Under the pieces are notes generated by a model. The model saw nothing but the letters and a program-made list of their open reading frames with translations. It was not told the origin of the DNA and searched no databases. A program made the translations under genes and the position numbers. A stretch of 49,862 nucleotides of DNA from an uncultured beta proteobacterium (GTDB lineage: Bacteria > Pseudomonadota > Gammaproteobacteria > Burkholderiales > SG8-39): assembly GCA_902826155.1 (NCBI GenBank), contig CADEDU010000055.1:1-49862 (forward strand). Direction: 5' to 3'. Within the stretch, counting starts at the first letter, position 1; every line of letters begins with the position of its first letter. Below are positions 16,316-24,546 of this stretch, piece after piece.

Positions 16316-17851
16316 ATGCCTGCTCGATGGCGCAGTCAGGAAACCGTGCGCAGCTGGTTGGTTGTCGCGCTGATCGTTGGCCTGCTGAGCGCGTGCGGAG
16401 GCGGGGGCGGCGGCGACGGAGGTGGAGGCGCAACGCCCGCTTCCGGTGCGCCGAGCGCGTTGTCCTATCCCGTCATTCCTGCGCTGACGGTCGGCGTGCC
16501 GATGACGAGCGTGTCGCCCGCGGTGACGGGTTCCGTCGCGAGCTTTGGCGTGTCACCTGCGTTGCCGGCCGGCCTGTCGCTGAATGCGACGAGCGGCGCG
16601 ATTGGCGGCACGCCCTCCGTGGCGAGCGCAGCCGCAACGTACATCGTGCAGGCGTCGAACAGCGAAGGTTCGACCTCGGCCGCCGTGTCGATCACCGTGA
16701 ACGCCGCGGGCGCGTTTCGCCTGGAGCCGGTGAGCGGCACGACCATCGGTGTCAGCCAGCAACTCGATGTGTTCGCCGCTTTCAAGGCGCTGCAGTCCGA
16801 TCCGTTTCCGCAGTACCTCGATCCGGCACAGATCGCGCTGACGTCTTCGCAGCCAAGCGTTGCCACCGTCGATGCGAGCGGCGTCGTGCGGGGCGTGGCG
16901 GTAGGCATGACGACGATCTCGGCGAGATATCAGTCGTACACCGCGCAGATCGCAGTGACCGTTGCCGGCAGCTATGTCGAGCGCACCGTGGCAGTGCCCG
17001 GCCAAGAAAGTCGGCGCTATGCGATGTACGTGCCGCCCGGATCGGCGACGCGTCCGCTGCTCGTGGCGATGCATGGCGGCGGTGGCAACGCTCGCATCCA
17101 GGCCTCGAGCACGCTGTTGTCGCGTCTGGGCGCGCAGCAAGGCGTGCTGATCGCCTATCTCGAGGGTTCGGGCGTGATACAGACCTTCAACGCGGGCAAT
17201 TGCTGCGGCGCTGCGCAAACGCAAAACGTCGACGACGTCGCGTTCGTGTCGGCGGTACTCACCGACGTGTCATCGGCCTTCGCTGTCGATGCCAACAAGA
17301 TCTTCGCCACCGGCTTTTCCAACGGCGGCATGATGTCGCACCGCTTGGCATGCGCGCTTGCCAATCGCATGAGTGGCATCGCTGCAGTGGGTGGCGCCTC
17401 CGGACAGTTCGATCGCGACGGCAACGTCTACTACGCCTGCACGCCAGCGCGGCCGATTCGCGTACTGCATCTGCATGCCACGAACGATCGCAACTATCCG
17501 TACGCGGGCGGTGTCGGCGAAGGGTTGTCCAACACCAACTTCTACTCGGTGGAAGCCACGATCGCCGACTGGCGCACCCGCAACAACGTCACCGCGCAAG
17601 CAACGATCGAAGCGGTCACGCCAACCACGACGTGCTACCGCTACGAGACGGTGGCCAACGCCAGTCTGCCCAGCGCCGCGGTGGCGCTGTGCAAGACCGA
17701 TCCGGTCGATGTGTACGATCCGGCCACCGGGATCGTGCATGGTGGCGGTCATTCCTGGCCCGGCGGCAATCGCTCGCCGTCGCCGATGAGCGACGCGCCG
17801 GTCACCGACTTCGACGCGAACAACTACCTGTGGGGATTTCTCACCCGCTGA
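16316..17851 (+). CDS. Ig-like plus PHB-depolymerase/feruloyl-esterase lipoprotein
   Basis: This 511-residue exported esterase begins with a lipoprotein signal (VGLLSAC, lipidated at about Cys27) and a Gly-rich linker. Residues about 50-130 form a putative Ig-like (He_PIG) module (LPAGLSLNATSGAIGGTP). Residues about 165-225 look like a Big_2 module (SVATVDASGVVRGVAVG). The C-terminal alpha/beta hydrolase is of the PHB depolymerase/LpqC type: MHGGGGN oxyanion region, NCCG and VDDVAFV, GFSNGGMM with nucleophile Ser335, HATNDRNYPY with the likely Asp, and HSWPGG with the His. It probably hydrolyses polyester or feruloyl-type esters outside the inner membrane. GTGAGGAA precedes the ATG. It diverges from the lactonase gene and converges on the receptor array. 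Confidence 0.87.
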   Translation: MPARWRSQETVRSWLVVALIVGLLSACGGGGGGDGGGGATPASGAPSALSYPVIPALTVGVPMTSVSPAVTGSVASFGVSPALPAGLSLNATSGAIGGTPSVASAAATYIVQASNSEGSTSAAVSITVNAAGAFRLEPVSGTTIGVSQQLDVFAAFKALQSDPFPQYLDPAQIALTSSQPSVATVDASGVVRGVAVGMTTISARYQSYTAQIAVTVAGSYVERTVAVPGQESRRYAMYVPPGSATRPLLVAMHGGGGNARIQASSTLLSRLGAQQGVLIAYLEGSGVIQTFNAGNCCGAAQTQNVDDVAFVSAVLTDVSSAFAVDANKIFATGFSNGGMMSHRLACALANRMSGIAAVGGASGQFDRDGNVYYACTPARPIRVLHLHATNDRNYPYAGGVGEGLSNTNFYSVEATIADWRTRNNVTAQATIEAVTPTTTCYRYETVANASLPSAAVALCKTDPVDVYDPATGIVHGGGHSWPGGNRSPSPMSDAPVTDFDANNYLWGFLTR

Positions 17852-17929
17852 AGCACGATGTTGGGCAAGAAGGGCCGACAGCATTCCCTCTCGTTGCACC
17901 TTGTTCGGCCTCGCCCATCTGATTCCAAC

Positions 17930-18898
17930 TCATTCCACCTTGATGCCGGCAGCCTTGATGACTTCGCCCATCTTCGCCAGGCCGGTCTTGGTGGCCTGCG
18001 CCAGTTCCGCGGGCGTTGAACCGCGCGGGATCAGGCCCTGGCTGGTGAGCCGTTCGCGCACCGTCGGATCGTTCACGGCCTTCACTGTCTCGGCGTGCAA
18101 TCGGTCGACGATGGCTTTCGGCGCGCCTTTGGGCAGGAAGATGCCGCCCCAGGTTGCGAACGCGTAGCCTGGAATGCCCGACTCCGCCACGGTAGGCACA
18201 TCGGGCAAAAGCGGCGATCGACTCGGATTGCCCACTGCCAGCGCGCGCAGCTTGCCCGCCTTGATGTGCGAGATCACGATCGACAGCGCGCTGAACGACA
18301 CCGGAATCTGTCCGCTCATCACGTCCATCGCCGATTGCGTCGCGCCGCGATACGGAATGTGCGTCATGTACAAATTGTTGGCGGCCTTGAACACTTCCAT
18401 CGCCACGTGCTGCGGACTGCCATTGCCGCCCGAGGAGTAGTCGATGCGGCCGGGGCGCGCCTTGGCGAGCGCGATCAACGCCTGCACGCTCTTCGCCTCG
18501 AAGTCCGGATGGGCGATCAGCACCCATGAGATTTCCGCCACCAGGCTCACCGGCTCGAAGCTGTTGAGCGGATCGAAGCCCACCTTGCGCAGATTCGGCA
18601 GCATGGTGAGCGAACCGTCGTTCAGGCCGGCGATGGTGTAGCCATCGGGCGTGGCCTTCGCCAGACGTTCGGTGCCGATCGCGCCGGCCGCGCCGGGCTG
18701 ATTCTCGACCACGATGCTCTGGCCCATGTTCTCCGCCATCTTGTTGGCCACGGTGCGCAGGATCGCATCGACCGCACTACCCGCCTGCAGCGGGATGATC
18801 ATGTTGATCGGCTTGCTGGGGTAGCTTTGCGCCGCAACCGGCGCGGCGAGGCAGAGCCCGTAGAAGAGGGCGAGATTCAACGCAAGACGCGCACGCAT
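17930..18898 (-). CDS. Bug/TctC-family receptor, array copy 1
   Basis: This 322-residue periplasmic receptor has a signal peptide ending APVAAQ, then YPSKPINMIIP, GAAGAIGTERLAKATPDGYT and PDVPTVAESGIPGY, all Bug family marks. The first ligand loop is atypical: PLQAGSAVDAILR replaces PFPPGGxxDxxAR. The aspartate that contacts the ligand carboxylate in BugD-type proteins is kept (VDA). It is the last gene of a minus-strand array and sits only 6 bases after the stop of the next receptor, which implies one transcript. Its stop faces that of the esterase 78 bases away. The ligand is unknown. Confidence 0.9.
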   Translation of the reverse strand: MRARLALNLALFYGLCLAAPVAAQSYPSKPINMIIPLQAGSAVDAILRTVANKMAENMGQSIVVENQPGAAGAIGTERLAKATPDGYTIAGLNDGSLTMLPNLRKVGFDPLNSFEPVSLVAEISWVLIAHPDFEAKSVQALIALAKARPGRIDYSSGGNGSPQHVAMEVFKAANNLYMTHIPYRGATQSAMDVMSGQIPVSFSALSIVISHIKAGKLRALAVGNPSRSPLLPDVPTVAESGIPGYAFATWGGIFLPKGAPKAIVDRLHAETVKAVNDPTVRERLTSQGLIPRGSTPAELAQATKTGLAKMGEVIKAAGIKVE

Positions 18899-18904
18899 GG
18901 CGGA

Positions 18905-19879
18905 CTACTCCGGAGTGATGTTCGCGTCCTTCACGATCTTGGCGTATTTCGGTCGTTCATCGCGGATCATCGCAGCCAGTTGAGCGGGCGTGCTCGACTC
19001 CGGAGCAGCGCCGGCCTTGGCCAGCGCGGTTGCGGTATCGGGGGAAGCGAGCACCGTGCCGATCTCCTTGTTCAACCGATCGATGACTGGCGCGGGCGTT
19101 CCACCGGGGGCCATGATCGCGAGCCATAGCGAAGCATCGAAGCCGGGAAATCCCGATTCGGCAACCGTCGGCACATTGGGCAGCGACGGCGAGCGCTTGA
19201 GCGAGCCCACCGCAATCGGTCGCACCTTGCCCGAGAGTGCGTGCGGCAGCACCGCAGGCAGGCTGCCGAACAACACTTCGACTTCTCCGCTCATCGCGGC
19301 AACGCCGGCGGGGCCGTTCCCTTTGTAGGGAATGTGAAGCACGAACACCTTCGCCGCGCTTTTGAGCATTTCCATCGCCAGCTGCGTGGTCGAGCCGGTG
19401 CCGGCCGAGGCGTAGTTGAGCTTGCCGGGCTGCGCGCGGAACAACTCGAGCAGCTCCTTCAGGTTGTTCGCCTTGACGTTGGGATTGATCACCAACAGGT
19501 ACGGCGTAGAGGCCACCAGCGACACCGGCGCGAAGTCTTTCACCGGATCGTAGTCGAGCTTGCGATACACCAGCGGCGCGACGACGTGCGTGCTGTTGGA
19601 GCCCATCACCAGGGTGTAGCCGTCGGGAGCGGCTTTCGCGACCACCGCGGTGCCCACCACGCCGCCACCGCCGCCGCGATTCTCGATCACGATCTGCTGA
19701 CCGAGCCGCTCCGACAGTTTCTGCGCGACGATGCGCGCGACGATGTCGACCGAGCCGCCGGGCGGAAACGGCACCATCAGGCGCACTGGCTTGTTGGGGT
19801 ATGCCTGCGCGAACGCGCTCGAAGACACCGCGGCGATTACGCTCGCCAACACGGCGCGCATGAAATGACGAGTGAACAT
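18905..19879 (-). CDS. Bug/TctC-family receptor, array copy 2
   Basis: This 324-residue receptor has the standard form: a signal peptide ending SSAFAQ, YPNKPVRLMVPFPPGGSVD, ENRGGGGGVVGTAVVAK and PDGYTLVMG. PDVPTVAESG-type sequence reads LPNVPTVAESGFPGF here, close to a consensus member. The ATG at 19879 follows AAGGACC and gives a normal signal peptide; the upstream open frame to 19939 is rejected. It is 6 bases from copy 1 and 60 bases from copy 3. Gene duplication may explain the array, but the copies differ widely at the ligand loops, so they probably recognise different acids. Confidence 0.9.
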   Translation of the reverse strand: MFTRHFMRAVLASVIAAVSSSAFAQAYPNKPVRLMVPFPPGGSVDIVARIVAQKLSERLGQQIVIENRGGGGGVVGTAVVAKAAPDGYTLVMGSNSTHVVAPLVYRKLDYDPVKDFAPVSLVASTPYLLVINPNVKANNLKELLELFRAQPGKLNYASAGTGSTTQLAMEMLKSAAKVFVLHIPYKGNGPAGVAAMSGEVEVLFGSLPAVLPHALSGKVRPIAVGSLKRSPSLPNVPTVAESGFPGFDASLWLAIMAPGGTPAPVIDRLNKEIGTVLASPDTATALAKAGAAPESSTPAQLAAMIRDERPKYAKIVKDANITPE

Positions 19880-19939
19880 GATGGGTCCTTTTCTTGAGTC
19901 GAATCGTCCGCGCCCCTGGCGAGGCCACGTGAAGCACAT

Positions 19940-20911
19940 CTACTGCCGTTCGATTCTGGCCTCGCTCACGATGCGCTGATTGGTCGCGATATCGTCGCGC
20001 ACGAACTTCGCGAACGCCTCCGGCGTCATCGGCTGCGCCTCCAGGCCGAGCTTGGTGAACTGCTCGAGCACATCGGGTGCAGCGACCGCTTTGGTCACTT
20101 CGGCATTCAGTCGCTGGACGATCGCAGCAGGCGTGCCCGATGGCACCCACAGTCCGAACCACACGTTGAGCCCGTAGCCGGTCACACCTTGTTCGGCCAA
20201 GGTCGGTAGCTCCGGCAGGAGCGTTGCGCGTCGCGCGCCGCCTGCGCCCAGCGCGATAAGCCGCCCGTCCTTCATATGGCCAGACACCGCGTTGTAGGGC
20301 GCCATGTACATCGCAACCCGATTGGCGACCAGATCCGGAATGACCTCACCCGAACCTTTGTACGGCACGTGGAGCATGCGCACCTTGGCGAGCTGCGCGA
20401 AATACTCGGCAGCCAGATGCGTGGCTGTTCCGATGCCGGCGGTGGCGTAGGCGACTTCGCCCGGTTTCGCCTGCGCAGCGGAGATCAGTGCACCAAGCGT
20501 TCGGTAGGGGCCGCTCGCGCCGGTGACCATGACGTACGGCGTGATCCCGAGCAGCGCGACGTCGATGAAATCCTTCAGTGGATCGTACGGCAGGCTTTTG
20601 TAGAGCGCCGGATTCACCGCGTGCGAGGACGATTGGATCATCAGCGTGTAGCCGTCGGGGGGCGCCTTCGCTACCGCTTGCGTGCCGATTTGGCCGCCCG
20701 CCCCGCCGCGGTTCTCGACCAGAACTTGCTGACCCATCGCATCACCCACCTTCTTCATGAGGATGCGTCCAATGATGTCGGCGCCGGAGCCCGGCCCAAG
20801 GGGAACGATCGCGCGCAAGGGGCGATTGGGATAGTCCTGCGCGAAGGCCGAAGTTGCGCAGGCCAGCAGCGCGAGAGCGATCGCGCGAAACATGCTCGCG
20901 GCGCTAGTCAA
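19940..20911 (-). CDS. Bug/TctC-family receptor, array copy 3 (probable TTG start)
   Basis: This receptor has a signal peptide ending CATSAFAQ, then YPNRPLRAIVPLGPGSGADI, ENRGGAGGQIGTQAVAK and PDGYTLMIQ. The ligand loop GPGSGAD is a variant of PPGGSVD. Two starts are possible. TTG at 20911 has GGAG six bases upstream and overlaps the preceding gene's stop by 8 bases, typical of coupled genes. ATG at 20893 gives a tidier signal peptide but no SD. I list the TTG start (323 residues). The gene belongs to the minus-strand array, between copies 2 and 4. Confidence 0.87.
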   Translation of the reverse strand: MTSAASMFRAIALALLACATSAFAQDYPNRPLRAIVPLGPGSGADIIGRILMKKVGDAMGQQVLVENRGGAGGQIGTQAVAKAPPDGYTLMIQSSSHAVNPALYKSLPYDPLKDFIDVALLGITPYVMVTGASGPYRTLGALISAAQAKPGEVAYATAGIGTATHLAAEYFAQLAKVRMLHVPYKGSGEVIPDLVANRVAMYMAPYNAVSGHMKDGRLIALGAGGARRATLLPELPTLAEQGVTGYGLNVWFGLWVPSGTPAAIVQRLNAEVTKAVAAPDVLEQFTKLGLEAQPMTPEAFAKFVRDDIATNQRIVSEARIERQ

Positions 20912-21893
20912 TCGTTGCTCCGCTGTCTTTCACGACTTTCGCCCACTTCAGCTGCTCGGTGAGAATGTACTTGCCGAAATCCGCCGGCCCCATGTCGACC
21001 GGATCGATGCCCTGCGAGGCAAACGCCTTGAGCACCTCGGGCGCCTTGACCGCTTCGGCGAAGCCTTGATAAATGCGGTTCACCAGATCGGCAGGCATGT
21101 TCTTGGGGCCCATCGCAGCGAACCACAGTTGCGCGTCGTAGCCCTTCACCCCCGCCTCGTCGAACGTCGGCACCGCGGGCAACGCGGAGGCGCGCTTGGT
21201 CGATGTCACGGCGAGCGCGCGCAGCTTGTTGCTCTGGATGTAGGGGATCGCGTTGGATATGGACGGCACGCTCACCGGTACCAGCCCGCTCAACAGATCG
21301 GCCAGCGCAGGGCCGCTGCCTTTGTAGGGCACGTGCGTCATCTCCGCGCCCACCATCGACAGGAACAGCGCAGCGAACAGATGCTGCGAGCTGCCGTTGC
21401 CCGACGAGGCGTAGTTCAGTTTGCCCGGCTGCGCCTTGGCCAACGCGACGAGTTCGGACACCGACCTGGCGTTCACCGACGGATGCACGACCAGCACGCT
21501 GGGTTGCTGCGCGAACACCACGATCGGCGTGAAATCACCCACCGTGTCGTAGGGCAGCTTCTTGTAGAGCGCGCCGCTCACCAGATGCGTGCTGCCAGTG
21601 AGCAGCAGCGTGTAGCCGTCGGGTTTGACCTTGGCGACCACGTCGGCACCGATCGAGCCGCCCGCACCAGGCCGGTTTTCGATGATCGGCCCATACGGCC
21701 AGATGCTGCCCAGCTTCTGCGCAACCGCGCGCGTGGCAACGTCGGATACGCCACCGGCGGAGAACGGCACGATGAACTTCACCACGCGGTCGGGATAAGT
21801 CTGCGCGTTGGCCAGTGCTGCGGCACCGCCGAACAGCGCGCCGACGAACAACCGCACGATGGAATGCACAGGGGTGAGCTGCATCGGGTTCAT
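20904..21893 (-). CDS. Bug/TctC-family receptor, array copy 4
   Basis: This 329-residue receptor has a signal peptide (about residues 1-30, ending ALANAQ), then YPDRVVKFIVPFSAGGVSDV, GAGGSIGADVVAKVKPDGYT and LPAVPTFDEAGVKGY. An unusual replacement is GPIIENRPG preceded by IWPYGP, where most members read QxVVENR. The ATG at 21893 is preferred although its SD is weak; an ATG three codons in is also possible. The open frame to 22181 overlaps the DoxX gene and is not coding. Its stop overlaps the probable TTG start of copy 3. It lies 35 bases downstream of DoxX. Confidence 0.88.
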   Translation of the reverse strand: MNPMQLTPVHSIVRLFVGALFGGAAALANAQTYPDRVVKFIVPFSAGGVSDVATRAVAQKLGSIWPYGPIIENRPGAGGSIGADVVAKVKPDGYTLLLTGSTHLVSGALYKKLPYDTVGDFTPIVVFAQQPSVLVVHPSVNARSVSELVALAKAQPGKLNYASSGNGSSQHLFAALFLSMVGAEMTHVPYKGSGPALADLLSGLVPVSVPSISNAIPYIQSNKLRALAVTSTKRASALPAVPTFDEAGVKGYDAQLWFAAMGPKNMPADLVNRIYQGFAEAVKAPEVLKAFASQGIDPVDMGPADFGKYILTEQLKWAKVVKDSGATID

Positions 21894-21928
21894 GGTCGGA
21901 TCCGATCCGGATTGAACATCGTGAACGC

Positions 21929-22324
21929 TCAGCCGAACAACCAGCGATCGAGCGAGAAGCGCCCCGGCCCGATCAGCAAAATCGCCAGCGGAATAACGAG
22001 ATACAGCAGTCCGGAGTCCCAGCTGTGCTTGCCGGGCGCCGCGAACGGCTCGTTCTTGTTGTAGATCAGCACGTATGTCGCATAACAATAAAAGATCACC
22101 AGCGCCACGGCCGCAAGCGGCGTGAGCAGCCCCAGCACGAAGCAGATGCCGCCCGCGAACTGCGCGATCGCCGCGACCCACGCCAGCCAGCGCGGCAGAT
22201 GATGGTCGGCTTCGAACAGATGGATCGCGCCGACCTTGCCCTTGCCGTGTACGAACGAGCCCACACCCACGACCAGGCGCATCAACAGTAGCGCGACATC
22301 GGTGCTGCCCAATCCTGCTGCCAT
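21929..22324 (-). CDS. DoxX-family integral membrane protein
   Basis: This 131-residue protein belongs to the DoxX family of small membrane proteins. Four hydrophobic helices are visible (around 10-27, 45-65, 68-88 and 103-122). The N-terminal LLLMRLVVGVGSFVHGKGKV matches the family's R...G..F..HG..K signature. Members serve thiosulfate:quinone oxidoreductase in archaea, or act in redox stress complexes in other bacteria. Here it is lodged between receptor genes, 35 and 71 bases from its neighbours. A GTG at 22336 is in frame, but GGGGGA spaced before the ATG at 22324 supports the shorter form. The biochemical role is unknown. Confidence 0.85.
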   Translation of the reverse strand: MAAGLGSTDVALLLMRLVVGVGSFVHGKGKVGAIHLFEADHHLPRWLAWVAAIAQFAGGICFVLGLLTPLAAVALVIFYCYATYVLIYNKNEPFAAPGKHSWDSGLLYLVIPLAILLIGPGRFSLDRWLFG

Positions 22325-22395
22325 GATTTCCCCCACTGCACTCCCCGCCGCTGATGTGTCGATCTATCGTGGTGGCCGGCTGACGTGCGTGCCAG

Positions 22396-23364
22396 TCAGT
22401 TGACCTTCATGCCTGCCGCTTTGATCAGCTTGTTCATCGCCGTCACCTCGTCGGCAATGTACTTGTCGAACTCCGCCGGCGTCATGGTGTACGGCTCGGC
22501 CCCGATCTTGGCGAGCTGCTCCTTGACCTGCGGCGTATTCACCGCAATCGCGATCTCCTTGGCCAGCCGCTCGACGATGTCGCGCGGCGTCTGCGCCGGG
22601 GCGAACAGCGCGGTCCAGAAGTTGTACTCGAAACCGGGTACGCCCGCCTCGGCGACGGTGGGCACGTCGGGCAGCAGCGCCGAGCGCTTCGAAGTGCTGA
22701 CCGCAAGCGCCGTCACCTTGCCTTCCTTCAACTGCGACACGGTGGAAACGAGCGGCGAGAAGAAGTACGCGACCCGCCCCATCATCGTGTCGACCAGCGC
22801 CTCGGGCGTCCCCTTGTACGGGATGTGCTGCACGTCGATACCAGCGGCAACCTTGAACTTCTCGCCGGTGATGTGGGTGGAGGTGCCGTTGCCGGCCGAT
22901 GCGAACTGGACGTGGCCCGGCTTGGCCTTGGCTGCGGCGATCAGTTCAGCAAGATTCTTGAACCCGTTGCTGGTCGATACGACCAACACGTTGGGTAGAC
23001 CGGCCATCGGGCTGATGCCGGCGAAGTCCTTGATCGTGTCGTAGGGCAGATTGCCGTAAAGCGAAGCGTTCACGGTATGGCCATGAGCCTGCACCAACAG
23101 CGTGTAGCCATCGGGCGGTGCCTTCGCCACCAGCGCGGTGCCGATCGTGGCGCCGGCGCCTGGGCGATTCTCGATGATGATCGGCTGGCCGAGTTGCTCC
23201 TGCAGCTTCGGTGCGACCGTGCGCATCGTGATGTCGGTGCCGCTGCCCGGCGTGATCGGCACGATGACGCGGATCGGCTTGTTCGGATAACCCTGCGCGA
23301 GAGCATGCGGCAGCCACAACGCCGCGGCGCACGCAGCGCCCCACAACAACCATTTGTTGTTCAC
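22396..23364 (-). CDS. Bug/TctC-family receptor, array copy 5 (GTG start)
   Basis: This 322-residue receptor has a signal peptide ending PHALAQ, YPNKPIRVIVPITPGSGTDI, ENRPGAGATIGTALVAK and PPDGYTLLVQ, with LPDVPTVAEAGVPGF later. The loop TPGSGTD resembles that of copy 3. The start is the GTG at 23364: a strong AAGGAGGAGAG lies before it and it begins a proper signal peptide (VNNKWLLWG), while the frame further upstream to 23499 has no SD. It is 71 bases upstream of DoxX and 61 bases downstream of the YVTN protein. Confidence 0.9.
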   Translation of the reverse strand: MNNKWLLWGAACAAALWLPHALAQGYPNKPIRVIVPITPGSGTDITMRTVAPKLQEQLGQPIIIENRPGAGATIGTALVAKAPPDGYTLLVQAHGHTVNASLYGNLPYDTIKDFAGISPMAGLPNVLVVSTSNGFKNLAELIAAAKAKPGHVQFASAGNGTSTHITGEKFKVAAGIDVQHIPYKGTPEALVDTMMGRVAYFFSPLVSTVSQLKEGKVTALAVSTSKRSALLPDVPTVAEAGVPGFEYNFWTALFAPAQTPRDIVERLAKEIAIAVNTPQVKEQLAKIGAEPYTMTPAEFDKYIADEVTAMNKLIKAAGMKVN

Positions 23365-23425
23365 GTCGACTCTCCTCCTTGGAAGGATCAGCACGCCGCA
23401 CGCGGCGGCGGCGCCTGTGCTGCGC

Positions 23426-24454
23426 TCAACCGTACAGCGCCATCGTCTCCGGTCCGGGCGCGGTCGAGAATTTGCCGATGACCGCGCGCCCAGGAACATC
23501 GACGACCGAGATCGTGCCCTGATCGTGATTCATCACGTAGGCGCGCTCGGCGCTGCCGAAGGTGATGCCCATCGGCCCCTTCTCCACCTGCAGGCGGGTC
23601 TGATCGCGCAGGTTCGCAACCGGCGCAATCGCAATCTCGCCGGTGCTGAAGCTGGTGATCAGCACATATGTGCCATCGGGCGATACCTTGACGCGCTTCT
23701 GCGGATTCTTATCCGCCGCGGTGGCTGTGAATACTTCGAGCGGCACCGTGTCGATAACCTGATCGGTGCTGGTATCGATCACCGCGAACGATTGCGGCCG
23801 CTGCGCCATGACGAACAGCCGCGTGCCGTCGGGCGAGAGCGCAAGCCCTTCGCTGCCGTTGGGCAATGCGATCTTCGTGAGCAGCCGGCGCTGCGCGACG
23901 TCGATCACCACCGCGAACGGGAAAGTTTTGTTCGACGCGTAGAGTTTGCTGCCGTCGGGGGTGATGACGATCCAGTGCGTGCCGAAACTGTCGGTGGGGA
24001 TGGCGGCGAGGACTTTGCGCGCGGCGACGTCGACCGCCAGGATCTCGCCGGACACGTCGCACGACACCCACAGCGTGCCGGCGCGATCGAACGCCATGCC
24101 GTGCGGCCCCTTGTGCGGCGACACGTCGATGGCGCCGACCTTCGCGCGCGAGGCCAGATCGACGATGCACACCTCGCGCCCGGGGTTCTCGCTGTTGCGT
24201 CCGAAGATGCCGGTGCCGTAGATCGACACGTAGGCGGTCTTGCCGTCGGGCCCGAGCGCCACTTCGTGCGGCAACTTGGGCATCTCGATCTCACCCAGCT
24301 TGGCGTGACTCGATGCATCGAAGAACTGCACCATGCCCGCCACCTTGTTGACCACGATCATCTCGCGCCCGTTGCTGGCGATTGGCGCCTGACCGGGTTC
24401 ATTGCAGGCGGCGGGACTCAACGGGGCGTAGCTGCCGCGATCACCGGTGGTCAT
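23426..24454 (-). CDS. YVTN-type beta-propeller protein
   Basis: This 342-residue protein consists of repeated blades of the YVTN/NHL-like beta-propeller kind. Recurring units such as ALGPDGKTAYVS, VITPDGSKLYAS, ALSPDGTRLFVM and KVSPDGTYVLIT are spaced about 40-45 residues apart, giving roughly seven blades. There are no catalytic motifs. Related proteins include surface-layer repeats and PQQ-associated 40-residue proteins. No signal peptide is apparent from the ATG at 24454, and its SD is poor. The open frame continues upstream to 24775 but overlaps the next receptor gene, so an exported N-terminus is not supported. Its place among solute receptors is odd; a binding or scaffold role is only a guess. 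Confidence 0.75.
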   Translation of the reverse strand: MTTGDRGSYAPLSPAACNEPGQAPIASNGREMIVVNKVAGMVQFFDASSHAKLGEIEMPKLPHEVALGPDGKTAYVSIYGTGIFGRNSENPGREVCIVDLASRAKVGAIDVSPHKGPHGMAFDRAGTLWVSCDVSGEILAVDVAARKVLAAIPTDSFGTHWIVITPDGSKLYASNKTFPFAVVIDVAQRRLLTKIALPNGSEGLALSPDGTRLFVMAQRPQSFAVIDTSTDQVIDTVPLEVFTATAADKNPQKRVKVSPDGTYVLITSFSTGEIAIAPVANLRDQTRLQVEKGPMGITFGSAERAYVMNHDQGTISVVDVPGRAVIGKFSTAPGPETMALYG

Positions 24455-24546
24455 CGGGAGGGGAGGTCGTGACGACGCGCATCGGATTGGGATGCGGGAT
24501 GCTAGACCGGCGCAGCCGGCCGGTCCAGGGTCGCGGCTACGACAGG

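Noticed and set aside
17873..17910. Terminator between the esterase and the receptor array
   Set aside because: GGCCGA and TCGGCC could pair, but the loop is 26 bases and no T tract follows.
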